A stretch of DNA of 30,023 nucleotides from a virus (IMGVR_UViG_3300021379_000258:1-30023), one strand, 5' to 3'; positions 15,693-22,245 are shown, counted from the first letter of the stretch. Numbers and translations: made by a program. The notes: generated by a model from the letters alone, not told the origin.

Positions 15693-16354
15693 TCGATAAG
15701 TTATTCATTACAGGATGTGATGTAAATACAGAGTGGCAACTCCCGTGGTTCTGGGACAACTACCGTGAGAACAACAAGACCCCATTGAAGGTCATTGACT
15801 TTGGTATGTCCGAAGGATGTGTCGAGTGGGTCAAGTATAACATCGGCGAGGACGCATGTATCGAACTGCATACTCAGGCAGACGGATGGTTCAAGAAACC
15901 TTCTGCGATGTTACGTGCGTGTGAGGAAGCACACAAAGTTTGTTGGTTAGATACTGACTGTCAAGTTCTAGATGATGTTTCTGGTATCTTTGATTTAACT
16001 GTACCTTTCAAGATCGGTATGGTAGAAGACAGACCGTGGACTCGTAGACGTGGAGAGTACGGTACGTGGTATAACTCTGGTGTGGTAGTTTGGGAAGGTA
16101 AACCTAACATCCTACGTGCATGGGCAGAACAGTGTATCAACGATCCGTGGCAGGGTGATCAGGAGACTTTGTATGCGATGATGGGTGGTGATGAGATCAT
16201 GAAAATGGCCATCATAGAACCTTTACCGCATAAATATAATACATTAAGACTGGATTATTTGGATAATATAGCGGTCAAAAACCCTCTTATTGTTCATCAC
16301 ACTGGTCAAAAAGGTAAGGACGTAATAAGGGAGCAGATGAACGATGTTCAGTAA
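15689..16354 (+). CDS. GT-A glycosyltransferase-like protein (DxD)
   Basis: A 221-residue protein with VCWLDTDCQV holding Asp88-Thr-Asp90, YNSGVVVWEGK as the acceptor-side 'NSG' segment, GDQETLYAMM as the D-Q motif and a terminal LIVHHTGQKGK with metal-binding His. This order equals that of the first glycosyltransferase in the window (930-1778), so it belongs to the same GT8-like group. It closes the accessory island; its end overlaps the spanin gene by 11 bases. Confidence 0.7.
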   Translation: MIDKLFITGCDVNTEWQLPWFWDNYRENNKTPLKVIDFGMSEGCVEWVKYNIGEDACIELHTQADGWFKKPSAMLRACEEAHKVCWLDTDCQVLDDVSGIFDLTVPFKIGMVEDRPWTRRRGEYGTWYNSGVVVWEGKPNILRAWAEQCINDPWQGDQETLYAMMGGDEIMKMAIIEPLPHKYNTLRLDYLDNIAVKNPLIVHHTGQKGKDVIREQMNDVQ

Positions 16355-16748
16355 GGTACTATTCGGCATCATCGTTGCAATGGGAGGAGTTGGTTACATC
16401 TACTATCAGGCCAGCGAATCCAAACTTGCAGATATGAACGCCCAACTACAAACGCAAGCGGGAGTTATTACCGCATTCGAAACACGACAGGCGGAACAAG
16501 TCCGTACTATCGAAGCACTGCAGAACAATCTGCAGAAAACGACAGAAGCACTCAACACCATGAGTACTCGCAATCAGGAGATCGAAGCAGAGGCGCAACG
16601 TTACCTCGCAATCTTTGCACGACATAATCTGTCGAAACTGGCGGCCGCAAAGCCCGGTCTAATCGAAACACGAATCAACAAGGGGACAAGTGATGTTTTC
16701 AGAACTATCGAGCAAGATACTACTGATATCGATGCTATTGATGACTAG
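16344..16748 (+). CDS. i-spanin-like (Rz) inner-membrane protein
   Basis: A 134-residue protein with one N-terminal membrane span (about residues 5-21, VLFGIIVAMGGVGYIYY) followed by a long heptad-rich coiled coil (about 25-92), the standard layout of an Rz-type inner-membrane spanin. The next gene, a lipoprotein, starts inside its 3' end in another frame, the classic overlapped Rz/Rz1 arrangement. Together they would bridge and fuse inner and outer membranes after the endolysin has acted. I infer the role from topology and position, not from sequence identity. Confidence 0.75.
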   Translation: MFSKVLFGIIVAMGGVGYIYYQASESKLADMNAQLQTQAGVITAFETRQAEQVRTIEALQNNLQKTTEALNTMSTRNQEIEAEAQRYLAIFARHNLSKLAAAKPGLIETRINKGTSDVFRTIEQDTTDIDAIDD

Positions 16749-17133
16749 TGGATGTACTTCACTAGGACTCCCTTGGGGTAAGAAAGAACCACCCGCACCG
16801 ATCCCTGTAGAGATTCGTACCGTTGAGGTACAGATTCCGATCACACACCCCACCATGCCCCGTGCAATCTCCCTGAGAGACCCGCAGTGGTACGTGGTAT
16901 CTGACAAGAACGTTGATACCTTCCTTGAGGATATCAAGAAGAGACACGAGGGTCAGTTGGTCTTCGTTGCGATGTCAGTTGGGGACTACGAACTCATGGC
17001 ATATAACATGCAGGAGATTCGTCGATATATAAATCAACTAAAAGAAGTTGTGGTATATTACCGTACTATCAACACAGACGATAAGGAAGAAACAGATGGA
17101 CAGGAGACAGAGAGCGATCCAAGCGGTTCGTGA
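16693..17133 (+). CDS. o-spanin-like (Rz1) outer-membrane lipoprotein
   Basis: A 146-residue protein with a signal sequence ending in LLMTSGC; Cys21 would be lipidated. A short Pro-rich stretch (KKEPPAPIPVE, about 31-41) follows, as in Rz1 proteins. It starts 56 bases before the end of the coiled-coil i-spanin gene, in another frame. It is longer than most Rz1 proteins, with a helical C-terminal half (about 70-125) and an acidic tail. The ATG at 16693 has an AAGGGG ribosome site and is preferred to GTG 16690. It overlaps the next small gene by 38 bases. Confidence 0.72.
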   Translation: MFSELSSKILLISMLLMTSGCTSLGLPWGKKEPPAPIPVEIRTVEVQIPITHPTMPRAISLRDPQWYVVSDKNVDTFLEDIKKRHEGQLVFVAMSVGDYELMAYNMQEIRRYINQLKEVVVYYRTINTDDKEETDGQETESDPSGS

Positions 17134-17305
17134 TTTTGCCACTGGTAACATTGAGAAACATAGGTACAACGTAGATGTTTACCTCAACAGTCCGGTAGGT
17201 ATCGGAGAACACCCCGATGTCTTGGACGCTATCCAAACCGAACTTCATAAGATGGCAGAGTACGATGACATCCTAGAGGTTCTTGACAAGTACTTTAAGG
17301 ACTAG
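17096..17305 (+). CDS. Conserved small phage protein (69 aa)
   Basis: A 69-residue protein beginning MDRRQRAIQAVRDFATGNI, with GIGEHPDVLDAIQTELHKMAEYDD in the middle; I recall closely similar small proteins in marine T4-like phages, all of unknown function. It is helical and mildly acidic, with no membrane span. ATG at 17096 has AGGAAGAA a few bases upstream and overlaps the o-spanin end by 38. A perfect sigma70 promoter begins inside its 3' end. Confidence 0.75.
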   Translation: MDRRQRAIQAVRDFATGNIEKHRYNVDVYLNSPVGIGEHPDVLDAIQTELHKMAEYDDILEVLDKYFKD

Positions 17306-17311
17306 TATAAT
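17283..17311 (+). promoter_or_regulatory. Perfect consensus sigma70 promoter overlapping a start codon
   Basis: TTGACA at 17283-17288, 17-base spacer, TATAAT at 17306-17311. The -10 box shares bases with the ATG (17310) of the nuclease gene. A transcript would start near 17318, after that ATG, so it cannot supply full-length nuclease; it could serve genes from 17805 on. Confidence 0.5.
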
Positions 17312-17798
17312 GCCCAACCATAACAAGTATGATGTAGACATCATCAAAGTAGTCGATGGGGATACCGTCGATGTGGATATCGATCTGGGATTCGGTATCT
17401 GTCTCAAGGACGAACGTGTTCGTATCATGGGCATTGATACACCTGAGTCACGTACCAGTGACAGAGTAGAAGACCTGTTTGGTGAGGCTGCAAAGGCACG
17501 TCTCAAGGAACTGTTGAAGGGCGGTGCAAAACTGATCACCACCGAAGATAAACACGGTGAGGACATGAAGGGTAAGTTTGGACGTATCCTTGGTGACTTC
17601 GAAGTGTATGACGGAGAACTAGATAGATGGACTCCGGTCACTGATATCATGATTCGGGAAGGTCACTGCGTCCCTTACTTCGGCGGTTCGAAAGAAGAGA
17701 TTCAGGCAAAGCATATGGTCAATCGTGAAAAACTTTTGCGTGAAGGTGTTGTGAGTCGAGAAGACTATGACGCTGCTGTTGAGAAAATGAAAGGGTAA
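17310..17798 (+). CDS. Staphylococcal-nuclease-type (SNase) nuclease
   Basis: A 162-residue SNase-like domain. VVDGDTVDVDI (14-24) opens the barrel with the Ca-binding Asp; RVRIMGIDTPE (36-46) holds Arg38 and Glu46, spaced like Arg35 and Glu43 of the S. aureus enzyme; GKFGR (88-92) supplies the second catalytic Arg92. All key residues are present. No signal peptide is seen, so it would act inside the cell, possibly on host DNA or RNA. AAGGA lies 8 bases before ATG 17310. The gene sits 4 bases after the previous stop. Confidence 0.88.
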   Translation: MPNHNKYDVDIIKVVDGDTVDVDIDLGFGICLKDERVRIMGIDTPESRTSDRVEDLFGEAAKARLKELLKGGAKLITTEDKHGEDMKGKFGRILGDFEVYDGELDRWTPVTDIMIREGHCVPYFGGSKEEIQAKHMVNREKLLREGVVSREDYDAAVEKMKG

Positions 17799-17804
17799 AA
17801 ATTC

Positions 17805-18437
17805 ATGAGAGTGAATGTTTTGGGTAACGGTGATCACGCCTTTATGTTCGAACGTGGTACGCCGGGTAAATTATTGATTTGTAATATGCCTCCTTTTGAG
17901 ATACCTCGTAAAGAGGTTTTCGCTACCTGTATGGTAGATTTCAAGATGATGGTTGCTCTCATGGAAGGTCGAGTTAACCTCGCCATGTATGATTGGGTTC
18001 TAGGTATGCGTCCCCGTCGATGGATGGAAATGCAACCTAGTTTCTACCTGAAGTATTCTCAAAACATTAAAGCGTTTCACCAACACGTTCCTAAGTATGC
18101 ACAGTTGCCTGGCCAGTCAGAAGGACAAGCAGCAACCAACTATTCTTGTGGGCACATGGCAGTGGACTATGCCGCCCGTGCTCTAAAGGCGGAGGAGATT
18201 CATCTATATGGATTCGACTCCATGTTTGAAATGGACTTGCGGAGTTCTACGGACTTGATTCTAGAGAGTGATCGTGGACATGGAAATACTTTCCGACTTG
18301 CTAACAATTGGCGTCCCGTTTTCACTATGATTTTCAAAGAGTTCAAGAACACACAGTTCTATCTCTACCATAGTCACGACAAAATCAAAATAGAAATTCC
18401 AAAAAACGTTACTATAGTAACAGGGGGTAAGAAATGA
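17805..18437 (+). CDS. Unknown protein, possibly sialyltransferase/DUF115-like
   Basis: A 210-residue protein with VNVLGNGDHAF near the N-terminus, a CNMPPFEIP segment, YDWVLGMRPRRW in the middle, and SCGHMAVDYAARALKAEEIH followed by LYGFDSMF. The GNG start, the 'CN' segment and the AxxYA...A..IxLxGFD pattern resemble motifs of CMP-sialic-acid-dependent or DUF115-type transferases, but the match is partial. It is not adjacent to the main glycan island but could act on the same product. It ends in ATGA with the next small gene. Confidence 0.4.
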   Translation: MRVNVLGNGDHAFMFERGTPGKLLICNMPPFEIPRKEVFATCMVDFKMMVALMEGRVNLAMYDWVLGMRPRRWMEMQPSFYLKYSQNIKAFHQHVPKYAQLPGQSEGQAATNYSCGHMAVDYAARALKAEEIHLYGFDSMFEMDLRSSTDLILESDRGHGNTFRLANNWRPVFTMIFKEFKNTQFYLYHSHDKIKIEIPKNVTIVTGGKK

Positions 18438-18559
18438 AATTAGAACAAGTAACAAGCTTCGTTAAAGACACTTGGTTAGACTTCAAATATGTTTGGAAGA
18501 ACTATCCTAACGTACATATTTGGTGGACTATCGCATTCTTGATTGCTCTATTTGTATAA
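18434..18559 (+). CDS. Small single-span membrane protein (41 aa)
   Basis: A 41-residue ORF starting at an ATGA junction with the preceding gene. It is a charged N-terminal half (MKLEQVTSFVKDTWLDF) followed by WKNYPNVHIWW and one hydrophobic span (TIAFLIALFV) running to the C-terminus. Small tail-anchored proteins of this sort are frequent among phage accessory genes. Its stop codon is inside a late promoter box (18555-18562). Function unknown. Confidence 0.6.
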   Translation: MKLEQVTSFVKDTWLDFKYVWKNYPNVHIWWTIAFLIALFV

Positions 18560-18562
18560 ATA
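18555..18562 (+). promoter_or_regulatory. T4-type late promoter (TATAAATA)
   Basis: Exact TATAAATA, ending over the stop of the small membrane gene. Start site would be near 18568, 28 bases before the ATG of the P-loop kinase at 18596. Confidence 0.7.
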
Positions 18563-18595
18563 ACCTTATACAAACAATCACGTGCAGGGTCACTA

Positions 18596-19471
18596 ATGAA
18601 ATCCTTTAACTCGTTTCTACACGAAGAAATTTTAGCAGCGGGACTAGACGCTGAGATTCTTATGGAGAAACTTATCACCTTTGGTGGTAAAGCGTATCCT
18701 AACTATGGTCACATCGTCTTGATGGCTGGTGGTGCAGGATCGGGTAAGGGATTTGTTCTTAGTAATCTGGTGGGTCTTGAGGGTAAAGTCTTTGATGTCG
18801 ATGAACTCAAAACGTTGGCATCAAAGACTCCCGCAATCAAGAGACGGGTTGCACAGGAACTTGGGGTCGATCTTGAAGACCTCGCATCCAACCTGAAGAA
18901 CCCTGAGAACGTGGGTAAACTCCACGACATCATGGGTGACTATCTTGAGATCGACAAGCGCAAAGAACGGGCATTCTATCGTGGTGTCCTCGCCGCACCA
19001 GAAGACCGCAAACCCAACATCATCTTTGACATGACTCTGAAGTCACTGGACAAACTTGATAAGATCGCAAAGGATGCCGCTAAGTTGGGTTACGATAAGA
19101 AGAACATCCACATCGTCTGGGTGGTCAATGATATCGAAGTTGCGAAACAACAGAACCTCAAGCGGTCACGTACCGTACCTTCAGAGATTCTGGTCAACAC
19201 TCACCGTGGTGCCGCAAACACTATGGGTGACATCATCAACATGGGTACACGGTTGAAGAAGTACATCGATGGAGACATCGTGTTCGCATTCAACAAGGTC
19301 GGTGTTGATGCAAACCTAGTCAAGTCTGGTAAGGGCGGTTCCTACGTCAAGGACGCAAACTACTTCTACGTCAAACGTGCAGGTAAGGCACCTACATCCG
19401 TAGAGAAACTAGACAAAGAGATTCGTGCGAAGATCAAAGCCTACGTTCCGAAGAACGTAGACTGGAACTAG
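18596..19471 (+). CDS. P-loop kinase, zeta-toxin/AAA_33-like
   Basis: A 291-residue protein. HIVLMAGGAGSGKGFVLSNL (39-58) is a Walker A motif. FDVDELK (66-72) is the acidic strand often seen in zeta-type and polynucleotide-kinase-like proteins, and KPNIIFDMTLKSLDKLD is the later strand with Asp. The N-terminal 30 residues are a helical extension. Related phage proteins phosphorylate small molecules or nucleic-acid ends; the substrate here cannot be told. It is preceded by a late-type promoter and converges with the minus-strand gene at 19468, overlapping it by 4 bases. Confidence 0.7.
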   Translation: MKSFNSFLHEEILAAGLDAEILMEKLITFGGKAYPNYGHIVLMAGGAGSGKGFVLSNLVGLEGKVFDVDELKTLASKTPAIKRRVAQELGVDLEDLASNLKNPENVGKLHDIMGDYLEIDKRKERAFYRGVLAAPEDRKPNIIFDMTLKSLDKLDKIAKDAAKLGYDKKNIHIVWVVNDIEVAKQQNLKRSRTVPSEILVNTHRGAANTMGDIINMGTRLKKYIDGDIVFAFNKVGVDANLVKSGKGGSYVKDANYFYVKRAGKAPTSVEKLDKEIRAKIKAYVPKNVDWN

Positions 19472-20325
19472 TAGACCTTAATATCTCTTTCGAACGCTTG
19501 GAAGTGTGCGGGTCTTCCCGTGATGACTTGCTGATCCCACTCTGCACGAGTAGAGAACGCCTTCACGATTTGAGGTGAGTGATCCTTCCTGTTCTCCAGA
19601 TCGCTATATCTCAACTTGTCCTCTTCACCATATTGAATATCAAAGATTTCGAAATCGGGAACACAGTGGTCTTCGAAGAGTGACTTTATTTCAGAAGAAG
19701 TAAATGTAGTGTCATCATACTTCTTGGGGACACCCAAAAAGACAACCGCATCGTAGTCAGTATCCACCAGATTAAACTCTGTCGATGTACTTCCGTACTT
19801 GTACTGTTTTGAAGATTCTACGGTATTGATTTCGAAGTGGTCATACAATGTATGAATGGCTCCGTTGTGTCTAGACTCCGGAGGTCTTACAACGTCAAAT
19901 TCAAACTCATACCCATACTCTTTTGCGATAATGGGTAAGAACTGATAACAGACGTTGAAGTCCATTACGTGAGTAATGTTTGCAGACTCAAAGGGAATTT
20001 CATCCACAAAACTGGGATCGTCGGGTGTCTTCATCCAGTTCAACATTCTACCTTCATCATAGTATCCCACGAACAAAACTTTTCTGTAACCACGCCCCGC
20101 AATCATGTTGAGAATAATAGGGCACCTTGTCATGACACTGTTCATACCATTTGCGGTAGATGTGTAAAAGGTCAAAGCAGGTTGTATATTATTTTGGTAA
20201 CTCTTCAAGTTACCATACATTCTACTCTTAAGATTACTCTTATCTCCACTATGAACCAATCTAGAGAGATATGTGTCTCCGTCACGTTTATACACTATAA
20301 ACTCATTATTGCTTGAATATAACAT
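19468..20325 (-). CDS. Unknown protein (285 aa), minus strand
   Basis: A 285-residue protein of unknown function. Hydrophobic strands alternate with acidic loops, for example RKVLFVGYYDEGRMLNW (about 80-96) and DYDAVVFLGVPKKYDD (about 191-206), suggesting a Rossmann-like alpha/beta fold. NGMNSVMTRCPIILNMI lies between. It has an AAGGGAT ribosome site before ATG 20325, 2 bases after the stop of the upstream gene at 20328. The two genes form a minus-strand pair behind a TATAAATA box, so they may be late genes. No catalytic motif is recognisable. Confidence 0.65.
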   Translation of the reverse strand: MLYSSNNEFIVYKRDGDTYLSRLVHSGDKSNLKSRMYGNLKSYQNNIQPALTFYTSTANGMNSVMTRCPIILNMIAGRGYRKVLFVGYYDEGRMLNWMKTPDDPSFVDEIPFESANITHVMDFNVCYQFLPIIAKEYGYEFEFDVVRPPESRHNGAIHTLYDHFEINTVESSKQYKYGSTSTEFNLVDTDYDAVVFLGVPKKYDDTTFTSSEIKSLFEDHCVPDFEIFDIQYGEEDKLRYSDLENRKDHSPQIVKAFSTRAEWDQQVITGRPAHFQAFERDIKVY

Positions 20326-20327
20326 GG

Positions 20328-20591
20328 TTATCCCTTATAGATGTTCTGAATGTGGTCTTCAAACTGTTCAATCTTCTCCAGTCTGTTTGGCCATAGTATG
20401 TATTCCTTCTCAGGGTTCTGTTTCAGGTTGTTCAATAGGGGTTGAATCGCATTGAACAACTTGTCCAGTTTTTCCTGAGTAGAGATGACCGCAGTGGTAT
20501 TCTGAGATACAGTCTGTTGCGCCTGTTGTACAACTTCCAGTTCATCCTCGTTTGCGAAGGTGAACCCAAAGTCAAATAGTTCGTCACTCAT
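20328..20591 (-). CDS. Conserved T4-like phage protein (87 aa)
   Basis: An 87-residue protein of the type MSDELFDFGFTFANEDEL, then a helical stretch and a conserved-looking C-terminus LLNNLKQNPEKEYILWPNR (52-70). I recall this pattern from marine T4-like phages as an unassigned conserved protein. It is acidic with no membrane span. The ATG at 20591 lies within a second TATAAATA match, and a better placed late box is at 20628-20635. It is translated just before the 285-residue gene. Confidence 0.75.
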   Translation of the reverse strand: MSDELFDFGFTFANEDELEVVQQAQQTVSQNTTAVISTQEKLDKLFNAIQPLLNNLKQNPEKEYILWPNRLEKIEQFEDHIQNIYKG

Positions 20592-20606
20592 ATTTATACC
20601 TGTGGT

Positions 20607-20618
20607 GAAAATATTTTC
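20607..20618. promoter_or_regulatory. 12-bp perfect palindrome in a divergent promoter region
   Basis: GAAAATATTTTC reads identically on both strands. It lies just downstream of the minus-strand late box (20628-20635), over the predicted 5' leader of the minus genes, and 21 bases from the plus-strand -35 box (20639). It could be an operator, or simply AT-rich leader sequence. Confidence 0.35.
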
Positions 20619-20627
20619 GCTTTTTTC

Positions 20628-20635
20628 TATTTATA
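20628..20635 (-). promoter_or_regulatory. T4-type late promoter (TATAAATA), minus strand
   Basis: Plus-strand TATTTATA equals TATAAATA on the minus strand. A transcript would start near 20622, leaving a ~30-base leader to ATG 20591. It drives the minus-strand pair 20591-19468. Confidence 0.65.
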
Positions 20636-20638
20636 CGC

Positions 20639-20667
20639 TTGACAACCTCTGGAAATGGTGGTAGACT
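20639..20667 (+). promoter_or_regulatory. Sigma70 promoter for the gene at 20699
   Basis: TTGACA at 20639-20644, 17-base spacer, TAGACT at 20662-20667. The start site would be near 20674, followed by GAGAGGA and the ATG at 20699. It is back-to-back with a minus-strand late promoter. Confidence 0.7.
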
Positions 20668-20698
20668 GTATCTGTAAATTGATGAGAGGAATCATATC

Positions 20699-21031
20699 AT
20701 GCAAGTAGCAGTTATCCACGGTGCGTTCGAAGACTCAGCCCGTACAGTAGCCTTCGTTGAGGTCGGTGATCGCCCAGTCATGGAGGCACTTGAGTATGCC
20801 TACCATCGGACTCAGAACCTTGGTGGTTCGTGGTCTCGTGGTTCTAAGATTGAGTTCGGAGGTGAGACTTATGACAACCCCGACTTTTCACCAGACGTGA
20901 CCGTCATGGCGGCTCTGCCTGTCCACGAAGGTGTCACCTATGGTCTGCGTTCTACCTCTATGGGTGACCACATGTTGTACGGTAACACCAAGTACGAAGT
21001 CGCCATGATGGGTTTTGAGGAGGTTGCATGA
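20699..21031 (+). CDS. Unknown conserved protein (110 aa)
   Basis: A 110-residue protein, MQVAVIHGAFEDSARTVAFVEV at the N-terminus, with a beta-rich look and an aromatic/Gly patch (NLGGSWSRGSKIEFGGETYDN) in the middle. It has no recognisable catalytic motif. The strong upstream promoter and the ribosome site AGAGGA support it. It overlaps the next gene by 4 bases (ATGA). Function unknown. Confidence 0.7.
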   Translation: MQVAVIHGAFEDSARTVAFVEVGDRPVMEALEYAYHRTQNLGGSWSRGSKIEFGGETYDNPDFSPDVTVMAALPVHEGVTYGLRSTSMGDHMLYGNTKYEVAMMGFEEVA

Positions 21032-21321
21032 TCCACGGGTCTATGCGTCACTACGCCAGTGGGCGTAAGAAGAAAGTCAACTACTGGACTAAACCCAAGA
21101 AGAGGGAGAGGGAGTTCGTACCCCTAGAACCCTCTCAGGCGTTCCGTAGGGAGACACCGGAGTACAAATCGGTGGACACGGGTGCAGGGTCTACCCCCAA
21201 AATCGAACCCCAGAAGTACACTGGCACCCTTGTGAAGGGGATCAGTACCATGCACAAGTCCAATGCAGTCCCCATCATTGACGAACGGGAGGCCAAGGAA
21301 CACGCCTCTATGCGACGATAG
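21028..21321 (+). CDS. Small basic conserved protein (97 aa)
   Basis: A 97-residue protein with a very basic N-terminus (RHYASGRKKKVNYWTKPKKR, 7-26) and a less ordered remainder containing RRETPEYKS. I recall similar basic small proteins of unknown function in marine T4-like phages. It starts in the stop of the previous gene. Charge suggests nucleic-acid contact, which is inference. It is followed by a 247-base region with a promoter and a candidate structured RNA. Confidence 0.7.
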   Translation: MIHGSMRHYASGRKKKVNYWTKPKKREREFVPLEPSQAFRRETPEYKSVDTGAGSTPKIEPQKYTGTLVKGISTMHKSNAVPIIDEREAKEHASMRR

Positions 21322-21367
21322 GTTATATGCATATAGCAAAAAAGTCTAAAAATACCAAAAAAAAGTG

Positions 21368-21396
21368 TTGACTTTTGACGCCAGATCGGAGATAAT
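21368..21396 (+). promoter_or_regulatory. Sigma70 promoter in front of the structured leader
   Basis: TTGACT at 21368-21373, 17-base spacer, GATAAT at 21391-21396. The start would be near 21403. The spacer contains the left arm (21375-21385) of an 11-bp inverted repeat. Confidence 0.65.
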
Positions 21397-21428
21397 AGTA
21401 CCGTTGATTGGGAGAGTTCTGGCGTCAA
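21375..21428. repeat. 11-bp inverted repeat around the promoter
   Basis: TTGACGCCAGA at 21375-21385 and its exact reverse complement TCTGGCGTCAA at 21418-21428, centres 43 bases apart. The left arm is between the -35 and -10 boxes and the right arm lies just after the start site. A 10-bp palindrome, GTCAATTGAC (21424-21433), overlaps the right arm. The placement suits a repressor bound at two sites. Confidence 0.55.
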
Positions 21429-21557
21429 TTGACTAGGAACCTTGGTTCACTGCTTCTCTCCCTTTGGTTTTTGTTTTGGGGTACGGCCCTGTGGTAACAG
21501 GGGGCCTCCACCGGATGCTCGGGACATGCAAACCCTGTCGCCCTGCCCCACTTTTTT
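21403..21557 (+). ncRNA. Candidate structured leader RNA ending in a U6 tract
   Basis: About 155 bases between the predicted start site and a T6 run (21552-21557), with no ORF. Helices seen by eye: GGGAGAG (21410-21416) with CTCTCCC (21456-21462); a closing stem TGGGG (21477-21481) with CCCCA (21546-21550); inside it CCCTGT (21487-21492) with ACAGGG (21497-21502), and GGGACA (21521-21526) with TGTC-G-CC (21536-21542, one bulged G). A hairpin followed by U6 is terminator-like, and GAGG (21558-21561) and ATG 21569 follow at once. It could be a riboswitch-like attenuator or a free-standing small RNA. I do not recognise a known class. Confidence 0.5.
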
Positions 21558-21568
21558 GAGGATTGATT

Positions 21569-21700
21569 ATGTCCTATGATGACCTGATGAATGACCTGAT
21601 GTGCCTCTGTGAGGTACGTGGGGAGTTGTCTCCCGAAGACAACGCAATTGTCGAGGCACGTATTCAAGAAATCCAGAAGCAACTTGAGGAGCTTTCATAA
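21569..21700 (+). CDS. Small acidic helical protein (43 aa)
   Basis: A 43-residue ORF: MSYDDLMNDLMCLCEVRGEL, then a helical acidic stretch EARIQEIQKQLEEL. Ribosome site GAGG ends 7 bases before ATG 21569, directly after the T6 tract of the candidate leader RNA. Its stop overlaps the next ATG (TAATG). It is the first product translated downstream of the leader and so the most likely one controlled by it. Function unknown. Confidence 0.6.
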   Translation: MSYDDLMNDLMCLCEVRGELSPEDNAIVEARIQEIQKQLEELS

Positions 21701-21873
21701 TGAAACCAATGCACATGGTCGAGTCTATGTCTGAGAAGGAACTGGCTGCTCTCCAGCGTCAGTGGTCTGATAACGAGAAGAAGATCAATGAACTTCTCAA
21801 CTGGCAACAGGAGATCGATAAGGTGTTCGACAAGATCGATCAAGGTAAGATTCTTATTTCAGGAGCAGTCTAA
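21700..21873 (+). CDS. Small helical protein (57 aa)
   Basis: A 57-residue ORF joined by TAATG on both sides. MKPMHMVESMSEKELAALQR starts a predicted long helix or coiled coil through NWQQEIDKVFDKIDQ. The two flanking TAATG junctions support translation as one unit with the genes at 21569 and 21873. Function unknown. Confidence 0.6.
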   Translation: MKPMHMVESMSEKELAALQRQWSDNEKKINELLNWQQEIDKVFDKIDQGKILISGAV

Positions 21874-22190
21874 TGCAAGTAGGTGATAACATCGTCCGTC
21901 CGTTCTGCACTACCCCCTCTCACGGTTATCTCCGTGTCCCTCTGTCCGATCTAGATGAACTAGGTATCCGCAACAAGATCACCTCGTTCTCCTACAAGAA
22001 CGCAACCCATGCGTTCCTAGAAGAAGACTGCGATTACGAGACCTATATGTCCGCCATGGCTGACAAGGGTATTTCGGTCAAGATCGTGGAACGTGGTGCG
22101 CCACGTGGTCTGCGCTCGTTCGCTTCGTTCCCACCCCCGTCTGAGGGTCAGTTTGCGGAGTTGTTCAACCACCCCCAGATGCACTACTAA
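21873..22190 (+). CDS. Unknown protein (105 aa)
   Basis: A 105-residue protein. An N-terminal beta-rich part (MQVGDNIVRPFCTTPSHGYL) is followed by a segment with ITSFSYKNATHAFLEEDCDYE and a Pro-rich C-terminus (FASFPPPSEGQF). No motif, signal or membrane span is seen. It ends the small operon that starts behind the candidate leader RNA; the next gene has its own promoter. Confidence 0.6.
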   Translation: MQVGDNIVRPFCTTPSHGYLRVPLSDLDELGIRNKITSFSYKNATHAFLEEDCDYETYMSAMADKGISVKIVERGAPRGLRSFASFPPPSEGQFAELFNHPQMHY

Positions 22191-22245
22191 TCGATAAAAT
22201 CGATGGATTCTGAGATATCTATCGAAAAAATCAATGAAAAAGGTG

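Noticed and set aside
16229-16236. CATAAATA, one base off a T4-type late promoter, about 108 bases before the i-spanin start
   Set aside because: One mismatch at the first base and inside an essential-looking coding region; too weak alone.
21477-21550. Considered as a tRNA because of the GGGG/CCCC closing stem
   Set aside because: No T-arm TTC motif and no standard D or anticodon arm geometry.
22190-22204. Two ATCGAT sites separated by AAA
   Set aside because: Short AT-rich palindromes before a promoter are common; no further support for an operator.
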